Positions 53,956 through 64,000 of a stretch of DNA of 64,000 bases are shown here, piece after piece. Each line of letters opens with the position of its first letter. Within the stretch, counting starts at the first letter, position 1. The stretch is from Streptomyces sp. NBC_01235 (GTDB lineage Bacteria > Actinomycetota > Actinomycetes > Streptomycetales > Streptomycetaceae): NCBI RefSeq assembly GCF_035989285.1, contig NZ_CP108513.1, positions 1,550,001-1,614,000 of the forward strand. Direction: 5' to 3'. The position numbers were made by a program, and so were the translations under genes. Under the pieces are notes generated by a model. The model saw only the letters and a list, made by a program, of their open reading frames with translations, was not told the origin of the DNA and ran no database searches.

Positions 53956-54405
53956 CTAGGGCAGCAGCTCGCTCAGGGACGGCAGCAGAGACTCGAGGTC
54001 ACTCGGTATCTCGGACGGCAGCTCGGTGGGGAACTGCGACGGCAGTTCGGTCGGCAGGCCGCTGGGCAGCTCCACCGGAAGGCTGAAGGACGGGGCGGGG
54101 GTGGAGACACCGCCGGTGCTGCTCCCGGCCGTCGGATCGTCGTCCGGTGAGTCGTCGCCTCCGGAGGCCATCACCACGACGGCGAGGACGGCTCCGGCGG
54201 CGACGAGCAGCGCGAGAACGACGAAGAGGGGGTTCCTGCGCCTCCGAAGGCCGCCCGGCGGTTCCGACGGCGGAGGCGGCGACCAGCCACCCCCTCCCGT
54301 CCCGTCGCCGGGTCCGAAGCCGGAGTGAGGCGGTCCGAAGCCACCCGGAGGTGGCGTGTCACCCGGCGGTCCGGGCGGCTGGGGCGGTACGGGCGGCATG
54401 GCCAT
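53956..54405 (-). CDS. Pro-rich membrane-anchored protein with LPSE repeats
   Basis: 149 aa from ATG 54405. A Gly/Pro-rich cytoplasmic N-terminus (PPVPPQPPGPPGDTPPPGGF) precedes a single membrane helix (NPLFVVLALLVAAGAVLAVV) and an extracellular tail. The tail holds a repeated LPxELPS-type motif (LPVELPSGLPTELPSQFPTE, LPSEIPSDLESLLPSLSELL). No catalytic domain. Function unknown; such proteins often act as wall or division spacers. The start has only a weak ribosome site. Confidence 0.75.
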   Translation of the reverse strand: MAMPPVPPQPPGPPGDTPPPGGFGPPHSGFGPGDGTGGGGWSPPPPSEPPGGLRRRRNPLFVVLALLVAAGAVLAVVVMASGGDDSPDDDPTAGSSTGGVSTPAPSFSLPVELPSGLPTELPSQFPTELPSEIPSDLESLLPSLSELLP

Positions 54406-54583
54406 ACCGTCCAGCGTCGCGGCGGACCGCTCGCCGCGCGACCCCCGCACGGAAGTTGATACGGACCCATGCCATGGACCGCATCATTCCGGCGCACTCC
54501 GCACGGAAACCGCTTGAACATCGACCGTCCGACGGCACGCGCGTGTGCACGCTCACCGGCGCACACGCGCGTTGCGTTCGGCT
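54406..54583. other. Short intergenic stretch between Pro-rich protein gene and xylA
   Basis: About 180 bp with no gene. It contains a GCGCGTGTGCACGC / GCGCACACGCGCG type inverted repeat around 54539-54573 that could end the xylA transcript. Confidence 0.4.
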
Positions 54584-55878
<1,295 letters not shown>

Positions 55879-57324
55879 ATGTCAGCAGCCGAGGGTCCGC
55901 TCGTCGTCGGCGTGGACACGTCCACCCAGTCCACTAAGGCGCTCGTCGTCGACGCGGCCACCGGCGAGGTCGTCGCGAGTGGCCAGGCGCCGCACACCGT
56001 GTCCTCCGGGGCCGGCCGCGAGAGCGACCCGCGTCAGTGGTGGGACGCCCTGCGCGAGGCGCTGCACCAGTGTGGTGACGCGGCGCGCGAGGCCGCGGCG
56101 GTGTCGATCGGCGGGCAGCAGCACGGGCTCGTCACGCTGGACGAGCACGGTGAGCCGGTGCGCCCGGCACTGCTGTGGAACGACGTGCGCTCGGCCCCGC
56201 AGGCCCGGCGGCTGACCGAGGAGCTGGGCGGCGCGAAGTTCTGGGCGGAGCGCACCGGGTCCGTCCCGGCCGCGTCCTTCACGGTCACGAAGTGGGCCTG
56301 GCTGGCCGAACACGAGCCGCAGGCCGTGCGCGCGACGAAGGCAGTGCGCCTCCCCCACGACTACCTCACCGAGCGCCTCACGGGCGAGGGCACCACCGAC
56401 CGCGGCGACGCCTCCGGCACCGGATGGTGGGCGTCCGGGACCGAGACCTACGACGAGGAGATCCTCGCGCACGTGGGACTCGACCCGGCGCTGCTGCCCC
56501 GCGTGGTGCGGCCCGGGGAGGTGGCGGGGACCGTCCGCGACAGTCACGACCTGCCCTTCGCCAAGGGGACGCTGGTCGCCCCGGGGACCGGTGACAACGC
56601 CGCCGCGGCGCTGGGACTCGGGCTGCGCCCCGGCACGCCCGTGCTGAGCCTGGGCACTTCGGGCACGGTCTACGCGGTGGCCAAGCGCCGCCCCACCGAC
56701 CCCACCGGCACCGTGGCCGGCTTCGCCGACGCCCACGGCGACTGGCTGCCGCTGGCCTGCACCCTGAACTGCACGCTCGCCGTCGACCGCGTCGCCGCCC
56801 TGCTGGGCCTGGACCGCGAGGCCGTGGAGCCCACCGCGGACCTCACGCTCCTGCCCTACCTGGACGGCGAGCGCACCCCGAACCTGCCGAACGCCTCGGG
56901 CCTCCTGCACGGCCTGCGCCACGACACGACCGCCGGCCAGCTGCTCCAGGCCGCCTACGACGGTGCCGTGCACTCGCTGCTCGGCGCGCTCGACCTGGTC
57001 CTCGACGAGGACGCGGACCGCTCGGCTCCCCTGCTGCTGATCGGGGGCGGCGCCCGCGGCACGGCCTGGCAGCAGACCGTGCGCCGGCTGTCCGGGCGGC
57101 CGGTCCAGGTGCCCGAGGCCAAGGAACTCGTCGCGCTGGGGGCCGCGGCGCAGGCGGCGGGTCTGCTGACCGGGGAGGACCCGGCCGCCGTCGCCCGCCG
57201 CTGGAACACCACGCGGGGTCCGGTGCTCGACGCAGTCGAGCGGGACGAGGCGACGCTGGCCAGGATCGCCGGGGTACTCTCCGACGCGGCCCCGCTGCTG
57301 GAACGGAGCACGGACGCCCGCTGA
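55879..57324 (+). CDS. xylB: Xylulokinase
   Basis: 481 aa from ATG 55879 with GAGGGAGAG. FGGY kinase marks: [38 protein letters not shown] segment, [30 protein letters not shown] and [20 protein letters not shown]. It phosphorylates D-xylulose to xylulose 5-phosphate for the pentose phosphate pathway. Divergent from xylA and followed 22 bp later by a ROK regulator. No xylose ABC transporter is in the window. Confidence 0.97.
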   Translation: MSAAEGPLVVGVDTSTQSTKALVVDAATGEVVASGQAPHTVSSGAGRESDPRQWWDALREALHQCGDAAREAAAVSIGGQQHGLVTLDEHGEPVRPALLWNDVRSAPQARRLTEELGGAKFWAERTGSVPAASFTVTKWAWLAEHEPQAVRATKAVRLPHDYLTERLTGEGTTDRGDASGTGWWASGTETYDEEILAHVGLDPALLPRVVRPGEVAGTVRDSHDLPFAKGTLVAPGTGDNAAAALGLGLRPGTPVLSLGTSGTVYAVAKRRPTDPTGTVAGFADAHGDWLPLACTLNCTLAVDRVAALLGLDREAVEPTADLTLLPYLDGERTPNLPNASGLLHGLRHDTTAGQLLQAAYDGAVHSLLGALDLVLDEDADRSAPLLLIGGGARGTAWQQTVRRLSGRPVQVPEAKELVALGAAAQAAGLLTGEDPAAVARRWNTTRGPVLDAVERDEATLARIAGVLSDAAPLLERSTDAR

Positions 57325-57346
57325 GCATCGACGAATCGAGGGAGGC

Positions 57347-58555
57347 ATGACCGCACCGCTGCACGAGGCCCGGCCGGCCGGCCCCGGGCGTGCGCTGCCC
57401 GACACCCAGCAGGGCATGCGCCGCCGCAACCTGGCCCGGGTGATGCACGCCGTCAGCGCCGAGGGACCGCTCTCGCGGGCGGCGGTCGCCTCGCGCATCG
57501 GCCTGACCCGGGCGGCGGTGTCTACCCTCGTCGACGAGCTCATACGCACCGGACTGCTCGAAGAGCTGGGCCCCGAGCGGCCGGGCCGGGTGGGTCGGCC
57601 CGGGTCGGCACTGGCGGTCAGTGGACGCGGCCCGGCCGGGATAGGCGCCGAGATCGGCGTGGACCACCTGGCGGTCTGCGCCGTCGATCTGCGTGGCGAG
57701 GTGCGGGCGCGGGCCGTGCGGCACGGCGCGAACCGGGACCGCTCCCCCGAGCCGGTGGTCGCGGAGCTGACCGGACTCGTGCGCCGGGTCGTCGCCGAGG
57801 CGGAGCGCGAGGGGCTGTGGCCGGCCGGGCTCGCCGTGGCCGTCCCCGGACTCGTCGCCCGCGACGCCCGTACGGTCGTCCGCGCGCCGAACCTCGACTG
57901 GCAGGACGTCGACCTCGGCGCGCTGCTGCCCGGGGAGTTCCCGCTGACCGTGGACAACGAGGCCAACTTCGGCGGGTTGGCCGAACTCTGGCTCGGCGCG
58001 GACGCGCCTGGAGACTTCCTCCATGTCTCGGCCGAGATCGGCATCGGCGCCGCGCTGGTCGTGGACGGCAGCCTGCTGCGCGGCACGCGCGGCTTCGCGG
58101 GCGAACTGGGCCATGTGCCGGTCCATCCCGACGGGCCGGAGTGCGGGTGCGGCGGGCGGGGATGTCTGGAGCAGTACGCCGGTGAGGAGGCGGTGCTGCG
58201 AGCGGCGGGGCTGGAACCGGGTGAGGACCGTGTAGGACTCCTCGCGGGACGCGCCGCGGACGGCGATCCGGACGTACGACGCGCTCTGCACGAGGCGGGA
58301 ACGGCTCTCGGTATCGCCCTGACCGGGGCGCTCAATCTGCTGGACCCCGAAGGCGTCGTGCTCGGTGGCGCCCTGGCCGGGCTCGCGCCGTGGCTGCTGC
58401 CGTCCCTCGAGACCGAACTCTCCCGGCGTACGGCGGGTCCCGCCTGCCCCGTGTCCGTCTCGCGACTGGGCCCCGAGGGACCGTTGCTCGGGGCCGCGCA
58501 CTCGGTGGTACGGGCCGTGCTGGACGACCCGGCGGCGGTGGCCGAGCGGGCCTGA
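57347..58555 (+). CDS. ROK family transcriptional regulator of the xyl locus (XylR-like)
   Basis: 402 aa. N-terminal winged HTH (RRRNLARVMHAVSAEGPLSR, ASRIGLTRAAVSTLVDELIR). The ROK domain has DNEANFGGLAELWLGADA, GIGAALVVDGSLLRGTRGFA, GELGHVPVHPDG and the zinc cluster CGCGGRGCLEQY. Such proteins repress sugar operons and are released by the sugar. Its 22-bp spacing from xylB and the neighbouring xylA make control of xylose genes very likely. Confidence 0.94.
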   Translation: MTAPLHEARPAGPGRALPDTQQGMRRRNLARVMHAVSAEGPLSRAAVASRIGLTRAAVSTLVDELIRTGLLEELGPERPGRVGRPGSALAVSGRGPAGIGAEIGVDHLAVCAVDLRGEVRARAVRHGANRDRSPEPVVAELTGLVRRVVAEAEREGLWPAGLAVAVPGLVARDARTVVRAPNLDWQDVDLGALLPGEFPLTVDNEANFGGLAELWLGADAPGDFLHVSAEIGIGAALVVDGSLLRGTRGFAGELGHVPVHPDGPECGCGGRGCLEQYAGEEAVLRAAGLEPGEDRVGLLAGRAADGDPDVRRALHEAGTALGIALTGALNLLDPEGVVLGGALAGLAPWLLPSLETELSRRTAGPACPVSVSRLGPEGPLLGAAHSVVRAVLDDPAAVAERA

Positions 58556-58748
58556 ACTGCCGCCCCACACCGCCTGATCGAGCCGGAACTCCCCGTTCGG
58601 GTGAGCGAGTTGTCCACAATTCCGCGCTCGTCCACCGAACCCCGGTATCTCCTTCAGCCGGACCGGCCCGCGCCGTAACGTGATCCGTGCTGGTTCAGCC
58701 GTCGAGTCGTGACGGCTCAAGCACCGACGCGTGCGAGGGGGATTCGGA

Positions 58749-58955
58749 ATGCCGGGGAAAAACGTTGAGGGGCTGCGGCGCGATGCCGTGGGACTGGCCG
58801 AGGTGTTGTCCCGGAGTGTGACGGCCGTGGCGCCGGCCGCCGCGGTCGCCGCGTCGATTCCGGAGACGTATCCCGTCGGCCTGAGGTGGCCGTGGTCGCT
58901 CCGCCGCCTCCACCTCCACACCGACCTGCCCCAGAACGGAGCCGTGCAGCAATGA
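58749..58955 (+). pseudogene. N-terminal remnant of an APC-type amino-acid permease
   Basis: The first 38 residues, PGKNVEGLRRDAVGLAEVL then SRSVTAVAPAAAVAASIPE, resemble the start of an APC permease (usual length about 480-520 aa). The frame then leaves the family (TYPVGLRWPWSLRRL) and ends at 58955. The rest of the permease is missing, so this is a deletion remnant. Such permeases are often next to acetamidase genes, as here. Confidence 0.6.
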
Positions 58956-59239
58956 GCGACCCCCGGATCCTGACCGTGCGTCCGGAACAGGGCGAGTACG
59001 CCTGGACGTTCGGTGGTGCGCCGCCCGTGGCGCGCATCGCACCCGGCACGATTCTCGACCTGTTCACGGAGGACTGCTTCGCCGGTCGGGTGCGGTCCGA
59101 GAAGGACTTGGTGTCCGAGGTGTGCGACACCAACTACACGTGTGTGGCCAAGCTCCGCAAGGAATGGCTGCCCACCCGCGAGTCCCACCGGGGCATTGAC
59201 GCGCGGCTGCGCGAGACCGCGGCGGCGCTGTGCGACTGA
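58952..59239 (+). pseudogene. Acetamidase/formamidase with large internal deletion
   Basis: 95 aa in one frame. The first 58 residues (ILTVRPEQGEYAWTFGGAPP, then GTILDLFTEDCFAGRVRSEK, DLVSEVC) match the start of FmdA/AmdA-type acetamidases (about 310-340 aa). The remaining 37 (DTNYTCVAKLRKEWLPTRES, GIDARLRETAAAL) look like the C-terminal end of the same family. About 220 central residues, including the catalytic core, are gone, without a frameshift. A functional small protein cannot be excluded, but the simplest reading is an in-frame deletion product. It overlaps the stop of the permease remnant (ATGA at 58952-58955). Confidence 0.55.
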
Positions 59240-59301
59240 CCCACCCGAACCGGGCCGGTGCCGCTCTCCCCACGTCGAACACCCCTGAAAGACAACACTC
59301 C

Positions 59302-59901
59302 GTGGAACGAGCAAGACCCCTCCCCGGACGACGACGCATCCTGAAGGGCGCCGCCCTGGCCGCGCTTCCGTACACGCTGCTCCCGGACGCACGGGCGGGC
59401 GCGCAGCCTCAAACCGTCGACTACCCGCTCGCCGAGTGGCAGCCCGCAACCGCTTCCAACTACACGGCGTCGAACCGCCCCGCCACCCACACCATCGACC
59501 GGGTCGTCATCCACGTCACGCAGACCGAGTATGTCAAGGCACTGACCATCTTCCAGAACCCGCAGAAGAAAGTGTCCGCGCACTACGTCGTGCGGTCCAT
59601 GGACGGTCATGCGGCGCAGTGCGTGCGCGAGTCCGACGTCGCCTGGCACGCGGGGAACTGGGACTACAACACGCACAGCATCGGAGTCGAACACGAAGGG
59701 TGGGTGGATCAACCGGGATACTTCACCGACGCCCTCTACGAGCGGTCCGCTCGGCTGACGGCATCGGTCTGCGACCGGTACGGCATCCCGAAGGACCGGG
59801 CGCACATCATCGGCCACCACGAGGTCCCCGGCACCGATCACACCGATCCCGGTCCGAACTGGGACTGGGGGCGCTACTTGCGGCTCGTCAACACCGTCTG
59901 A
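59302..59901 (+). CDS. N-acetylmuramoyl-L-alanine amidase (Amidase_2), exported
   Basis: 199 aa from GTG 59302; no strong ribosome site, and an upstream frame to 59230 is possible. The N-terminus RARPLPGRRRILKGAALAAL is a twin-arginine-type signal. The catalytic domain has zinc ligands in VVIHVTQTEYVKA (His), GHHEVPGTDHTDPGPNWDW (His, Asp), and the substrate groove SAHYVVRSMDGHAAQCVRES, VAWHAGNWDYNTHSIGVEHE. It cleaves the amide between muramic acid and the stem peptide, outside the cell. Single-gene unit. Confidence 0.9.
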   Translation: MERARPLPGRRRILKGAALAALPYTLLPDARAGAQPQTVDYPLAEWQPATASNYTASNRPATHTIDRVVIHVTQTEYVKALTIFQNPQKKVSAHYVVRSMDGHAAQCVRESDVAWHAGNWDYNTHSIGVEHEGWVDQPGYFTDALYERSARLTASVCDRYGIPKDRAHIIGHHEVPGTDHTDPGPNWDWGRYLRLVNTV

Positions 59902-60018
59902 GGGGAACCGGTCCGAAACCGGATGCCCGCCTTTCTGGCGAGCACCGTCCAAACGGTTGTCCGTCCACGCACCCGGCGTGACGATGTCCCCAGCCGTATC
60001 GCCTTCCGGGAGGACGAG

Positions 60019-61287
60019 TTGACCGATCCCTGGGTGGCCCTGGAGCCAGGGGCCGACCCTGCCGAGCGGGTACGGATCCTGCGACGGGCGCACGAGACGT
60101 TCACCGCGGCGGGCACCGTGGCGCGGCCGGTGCGCGCCGTCGTGGCCGATTCGTGGCGGCGCTCCGCACGGGCCGGCGTCGGTCCCGACGGCACCGCGAG
60201 CGTGGAGTTGACCGACGGTCAGCTCGGCGCCTACCGGTCCGAGCATCCGCTGGCGCGGGTGATGCCGCTGTTCCGAGAGTTGATGGGCACGTTCGCCGCC
60301 GACGGAGAACATCTGCTGGCGGTGTGCGACGCGCACAGCAGACTGCTGTGGGTCGAGGGCCACGCGGCGACACGGCGGCAGGCGGGGCGGATGAACTTCG
60401 TGCCGGGTGCGCGCTGGGCGGAGAGCGCGGTCGGGACGAACGCACCGGGCACGGCCGTCGCCCTGGACCGGCCGGTGCAGGTGTTCGCTGCCGAGCACTT
60501 CATCCGGCGGGTGCAGCCGTGGACGTGCGCCGCCGCCCCGGTGCACGATCCGCGGACCGGACGGGTGCTGGGTGCCGTGGACATCACGGGCGGGGACGGA
60601 CTGGCGCATCCGCACAGCCTGGGCTTCGTGCAGGCGGTCGCGCGGGCGGCCGAGGCCCACCTGGCGCTGCTCGCCCCCGCACGGCCTGCAGCCGACACGC
60701 CGCGGCTGACGGTGCTGGGCCGGGACGAGGCGCGTCTGGTCACCGGCGGCCGGGGCATCAGGCTGAGCCGTCGGCACAGCGAGATCCTGGTGTTGCTGGC
60801 CCGTCACCCCGAGGGCCTGACGGGCGACGAGCTACTGTGCGCGCTGTACCGGGACGAGTCGGTGACACCGGTGACGCTGCGGGCCGAACTCGCCCGACTG
60901 CGCGGGGTGCTGGGCCCCGGGCTGCTGGCCTCGCGCCCCTACCGGCTCACCGTTCCGTTCGAGTCGGACGTGGCGGTCGTCGAACGACGGCTGGCGGCCG
61001 GTGCGGTCACTGCGGCCGTGACGGCGTACGCCGGGCCGCCGCTGCCGGCATCTCAGGCACCGGCGGTGGTGCGGCTCAGGCGCCGCCTCGCCGACGGCCT
61101 GCGCGCCGCGCTGATCGCCTGCGGCGACCCCGATCTGCTGGCGGACTGGGCGCACGCGCCGTGGGGCGAGGACGACCTCGACGTGTGGCGGGCGCTGGCG
61201 GCATCCCGCCCGACAGCGGCGATACGAGCGCGCCTCGCCTCACTGGAAACAGAGCTGACAGCCCCGGCCGGCCGGCCACATCCATAG
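60019..61287 (+). CDS. GAF-domain transcriptional regulator (aldehyde dehydrogenase-linked)
   Basis: 422 aa. TTG 60019 has an excellent GGGAGG site 5 bases away, better than any earlier start (frame open from 59923). N-terminus ADPAERVRILRRAHETFTAA and VVADSWRRSARAGVGPDG as in AcoR/GAF regulators. GAF domain (LAVCDAHSRLLWVEGHAATR, FVPGARWAESAVGTNAPGTA). The C-terminal part is a winged-helix-like output (RHSEILVLLARHPEGLTGDE). There is no sigma-54 AAA domain. It precedes the aldehyde dehydrogenase by 1 kb, on the same strand, and probably controls it (inference). Confidence 0.85.
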   Translation: MTDPWVALEPGADPAERVRILRRAHETFTAAGTVARPVRAVVADSWRRSARAGVGPDGTASVELTDGQLGAYRSEHPLARVMPLFRELMGTFAADGEHLLAVCDAHSRLLWVEGHAATRRQAGRMNFVPGARWAESAVGTNAPGTAVALDRPVQVFAAEHFIRRVQPWTCAAAPVHDPRTGRVLGAVDITGGDGLAHPHSLGFVQAVARAAEAHLALLAPARPAADTPRLTVLGRDEARLVTGGRGIRLSRRHSEILVLLARHPEGLTGDELLCALYRDESVTPVTLRAELARLRGVLGPGLLASRPYRLTVPFESDVAVVERRLAAGAVTAAVTAYAGPPLPASQAPAVVRLRRRLADGLRAALIACGDPDLLADWAHAPWGEDDLDVWRALAASRPTAAIRARLASLETELTAPAGRPHP

Positions 61288-61307
61288 ACCAATGCACCAC
61301 ACCTGCC

Positions 61308-61646
61308 GACCGGGACACCACACCCGCTTGGCGGAGCACCACACCTACCGACCGGCGCACCGCACCCGCCTGCTGGAGCACCACACCTACCAACCGGCGC
61401 ACCGCACCCGCCTGCTGGAGCACCACACCTACCAACCGGCGCACCGCACCCGCCTGCTGGAGCACCACACCTACCGACCGGGACCACCGCACCCGCCTGC
61501 TGGAGCACCACACATGCCGGCCGGGACCACCGCACCCGCTTGGCGGAGCACCACACATGCCGGCCGGGACCACCGCACCCGCTTGGCGGAGCACCACACA
61601 TGCCGGCCGGGACACCACAGCCGCCTGCCGGGGCTTCGCGCATGCC
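61308..61646. repeat. Tandem repeat array, 42/43-bp units, about eight copies
   Basis: Units begin at 61308, 61350, 61392, 61434 (42 bp) and from 61476 are 43 bp (three copies), then a last 42-bp divergent unit. Core words are GGAGCACCACAC and CCGCACCCGC. A partial unit precedes the array. Mixed unit lengths break any reading frame, so this is not a repeat protein. There are no unique spacers, so it is not CRISPR. Confidence 0.9.
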
Positions 61647-62305
61647 GGAGGGAGGCACCGCGCTTGCCGGCCGGGGCACCGCGATGCGTGTGTCGGCCAG
61701 GGCGGCGCCCATCGCCGGCACGACGCGTTCATGCCCCCGTAGCAGCGCCTGTCGACCCTGCGGACGCACGCGCCCGGGGCCTGCGAGAGGCGCCCGTAAA
61801 CCAGTGGCCGCATCCGTCTGCCCGGCAAACGCTCCCGCGGCTCTGGCGGACACACCCGTCGCCCGCCACCCCAGTGGCCGCATCCGTCGACCCGGCCCAC
61901 ACGCTCCTCGACCCGACGAGCGCACCCCTTCAAACCGAACGACGCGCCCGCCGACGCGCCTGTCGCCCCGCACCCCTCAACCTGACCGACATGCCCGCCG
62001 ACCCGCGCGCTCCTCTCAACCCGATCTCAACCCGATCTCAACCCGACCGAGGCGCCCGTCGCGCCGACCGACGCTCTCCTCGCCCGTCGACCCTCGCCCT
62101 GCCCCGCCCCTCTCTTGCCCCGCCCCCCTGCCCCTCCCCCTCCCGTCCCTCCTTGCCCCTCCGCCCCCAACAGCCTCACCCGTCGCCCAGGGAAGCGGTC
62201 ACCTCCTCCGACCAGCGCCGCAACGTAACTGCAACGTCCGCGTCTCTAGCCTCGCGCGGAGAGCTGTCCAATGGCGGGCAGCGCTGCTGAGGGAGGCAGA
62301 ACAGG
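61647..62305. other. Repeat-rich, C-rich non-coding region before the aldehyde dehydrogenase
   Basis: About 660 bp without a gene. It holds an 18-bp direct repeat (CCAGTGGCCGCATCCGTC at 61801 and 61871), a triple CTCAACCCGAT repeat near 62014-62050, and a 78-base adenine-free, mostly pyrimidine tract at 62091-62168. The promoter of the dehydrogenase must lie in the last 130 bp, which are less skewed. Confidence 0.75.
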
Positions 62306-63829
62306 ATGACCCGTTACGCGGCGCCCGGCACCGAGGGCGCGATCGTCTCCTACCAGGCGCGGTACGACCACTACATCGGCGGCGAGTACGTGCCCCCGGC
62401 TCGGGGGCAGTACTTCGAGAACCCGTCACCGGTGAACGGGGAGACGTTCACGGAGGTGGCACGCGGCACGGCGGAGGACGTGGAGCGGGCGCTCGACGCG
62501 GCGCACGCGGCCGCGCCGAGCTGGGGCCGCGCCTCGGCGACCGAGCGCTCCGACATCCTGCTGAAGATCGCCGACCGCATGGAGGCGTACCTGGAGCCCC
62601 TCGCCGTCGCGGAGAGCTGGGAGAACGGCAAGCCGGTCCGCGAGACGCTGGCGGCGGACATCCCGTTGGCCATCGACCACTTCCGCTACTTCGCCGGCGC
62701 GGTCCGCTCCCAGGAGGGTTCGCTCAGCGAGGTCGACGACGACACAGTGGCATACCACTTCCACGAGCCGCTCGGTGTCGTCGCGCAGATCATCCCGTGG
62801 AACTTCCCCATCCTGATGGCCACATGGAAGCTCGCACCCGCCCTCGCCGCGGGCAACACAGTGGTCATCAAGCCCGCCGAGCAGACCCCGGTCTCCCTGC
62901 ACTACTGGATGAGCCTGGTCGCGGACCTGCTGCCGCCGGGCGTGGTGAACATCGTCAACGGCTTCGGCGAGGAGGCGGGCAAGCCGCTGGCGTCCAGCCC
63001 GCGGGTGGCGAAGGTCGCGTTCACGGGCGAGACGTCCACCGGGAGGCTGATCATGCAGTACGCCGCGGAGAACCTGAAGCCTGTCACGCTGGAACTGGGC
63101 GGCAAGTCGCCGAATCTCTTCTTCGACGACGTGTGGGACAAGGACGACGACCTGCGCGACAAAGCCCTCGAAGGCTTCACCATGTTCGCGCTGAACCAGG
63201 GCGAGGTGTGCACCTGCCCCTCGCGCGGTCTGATCCAGCGCGGCAACTACGGCGACTTCCTCCGGGCGGCCGTCGCCCGCACCGAGCTCATCAAACCCGG
63301 CCACCCCCTCGACACGGACACGATGATCGGCGCGCAGGCGTCCGGCGAACAGCTCGCGAAGATCCTCTCTTACATCGACATCGGCCGGAAGGAGGGCGCC
63401 AAGATCCTCACGGGCGGCGAACGCGCCGAGTACGACGGCGAGTTGAAGGGCGGCTACTACGTCCGGCCGACGATCTTCGAGGGTGACAACCGCATGCGGA
63501 TCTTCCAGGAGGAGATCTTCGGTCCGGTCGTTTCGGTGGCCTCGTTCGACGACTTCGACGACGCCATCAAGATCGCCAACGACACGTCGTACGGCCTCGG
63601 GGCCGGGGTGTGGACACGGGACATCAACACGGCGTACCGCGCGGGCCGGGCGATCCAGGCGGGCCGGGTGTGGACGAACTGCTACCACGCGTACCCGGCA
63701 CATGCCGCGTTCGGCGGCTACAAGCAGTCGGGGATCGGCCGCGAGACGCACAAGATGATGCTGGAGCACTACCAGCAGACGAAGAACCTGCTGGTCAGCT
63801 ACTCGCCGAAGAAGCTGGGCTTCTTCTAG
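62306..63829 (+). CDS. NAD-dependent aldehyde dehydrogenase
   Basis: 507 aa, ALDH superfamily, class close to the ExaC/acetaldehyde dehydrogenases. Marks: [74 protein letters not shown], catalytic Glu in [14 protein letters not shown], catalytic Cys in [18 protein letters not shown], late [17 protein letters not shown]. It oxidises short-chain aldehydes to acids. A GAF-type regulator gene lies 1 kb upstream. A hairpin terminator follows. Confidence 0.96.
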   Translation: MTRYAAPGTEGAIVSYQARYDHYIGGEYVPPARGQYFENPSPVNGETFTEVARGTAEDVERALDAAHAAAPSWGRASATERSDILLKIADRMEAYLEPLAVAESWENGKPVRETLAADIPLAIDHFRYFAGAVRSQEGSLSEVDDDTVAYHFHEPLGVVAQIIPWNFPILMATWKLAPALAAGNTVVIKPAEQTPVSLHYWMSLVADLLPPGVVNIVNGFGEEAGKPLASSPRVAKVAFTGETSTGRLIMQYAAENLKPVTLELGGKSPNLFFDDVWDKDDDLRDKALEGFTMFALNQGEVCTCPSRGLIQRGNYGDFLRAAVARTELIKPGHPLDTDTMIGAQASGEQLAKILSYIDIGRKEGAKILTGGERAEYDGELKGGYYVRPTIFEGDNRMRIFQEEIFGPVVSVASFDDFDDAIKIANDTSYGLGAGVWTRDINTAYRAGRAIQAGRVWTNCYHAYPAHAAFGGYKQSGIGRETHKMMLEHYQQTKNLLVSYSPKKLGFF

Positions 63830-63840
63830 ACACAGAAAAG

Positions 63841-63876
63841 GGGCGCCTGACCAGGCAAGATGCCCGTCAGGCGCCC
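63841..63876. terminator. Hairpin terminator after aldehyde dehydrogenase
   Basis: Perfect 11-bp stem, GGGCGCCTGAC at 63841-63851 with GTCAGGCGCCC at 63866-63876, 14-base loop, 12 bp after the stop codon. The remaining 124 bases to the window end show no gene. Confidence 0.9.
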
Positions 63877-64000
63877 TCCACAGAGTACGGCTGAGCAGTA
63901 AGCCGAAACGCTCCCTTACTTCCGATATACCCCACTCGTAGCCCAGCTCTGACCAGCAGTTCCGGGACATATCCGGGCCAAGGTCCCGCTTATAGGGCCG

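Noticed and set aside
61308-61646. CRISPR array or repeat protein
   Set aside because: Units abut without unique spacers, and the 42/43-bp mix destroys reading frames on both strands.

Overview
The window is very GC-rich DNA with strongly GC-biased third codon positions, and it carries several hallmark actinomycete genes: a conservon, a DUF5709 protein, type I modular PKS, ROK-linked xyl genes and many secreted or lipoprotein enzymes. Everything fits a Streptomyces chromosome (inference from gene content; no rRNA or tRNA was seen).

Left part, 1-11.7 kb: the edge of a type I polyketide cluster. A giant minus-strand PKS gene begins at 9236 and runs off the left end. Its order is KSQ-AT-ACP (loading), KS-AT-KR-ACP (module 1), then KS and the start of an AT. 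The loading KS has Gln in place of the active Cys, and both ATs carry methylmalonyl-type motifs, so the predicted starter is propionate and the first extender methylmalonate. Divergent to it is a 95-aa orphan ORF, and then a PimM-type PAS-LuxR regulator. A 16-bp palindrome matching the half-sites of the published PimM operator lies between the two divergent genes. A decayed MFS-transporter tail and an apparently non-coding stretch mark the cluster edge.

12.6-19.6 kb: a flavin-type oxidase, a two-gene unit with an orphan eCIS-core (DUF4157) protein that has a nuclease-like C-terminus plus a possible partner, a frameshifted Clp-N/M48 chimera, a fragment of a sulfonate-binding protein, an FAD oxidoreductase and an MltG paralogue.

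19.7-35.8 kb: an ABC exporter divergent from its MarR regulator, a DctA-type carrier, a secreted PNGase A-like protein, a lipoprotein L,D-transpeptidase, a heterodimeric ABC exporter with complementary degenerate ATP sites, DUF5709, type B L31, a YdjM-like membrane hydrolase, a Ski2-like helicase with a DUF3516-like tail, and TesB.

35.8-47.9 kb: signalling genes. A conservon (CvnA-B-C-D) is preceded in the same direction by an MHYT-domain membrane sensor and followed downstream by an extra roadblock gene. Then come a methyltransferase, an alpha/beta hydrolase and PadR pair with paired operator-like repeats, an MpaB/DUF2236 oxygenase and hypothetical proteins.

48-64 kb: an overlapping SNF2 helicase/SWIM-protein pair, a phytase-like esterase, the xylA / xylB-ROK regulator locus, deletion remnants of an amino-acid permease and an acetamidase, a Tat-exported amidase, and a GAF regulator separated from an aldehyde dehydrogenase by 1 kb of repeat-rich, C-rich non-coding DNA.

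A recurring theme is gene decay by internal deletion: at least five remnants are scattered across the window. The strongest candidate for a new regulatory system is the PAS-LuxR gene with its site at the PKS promoter. The strongest candidate for a new effector system is the DUF4157 two-gene unit.
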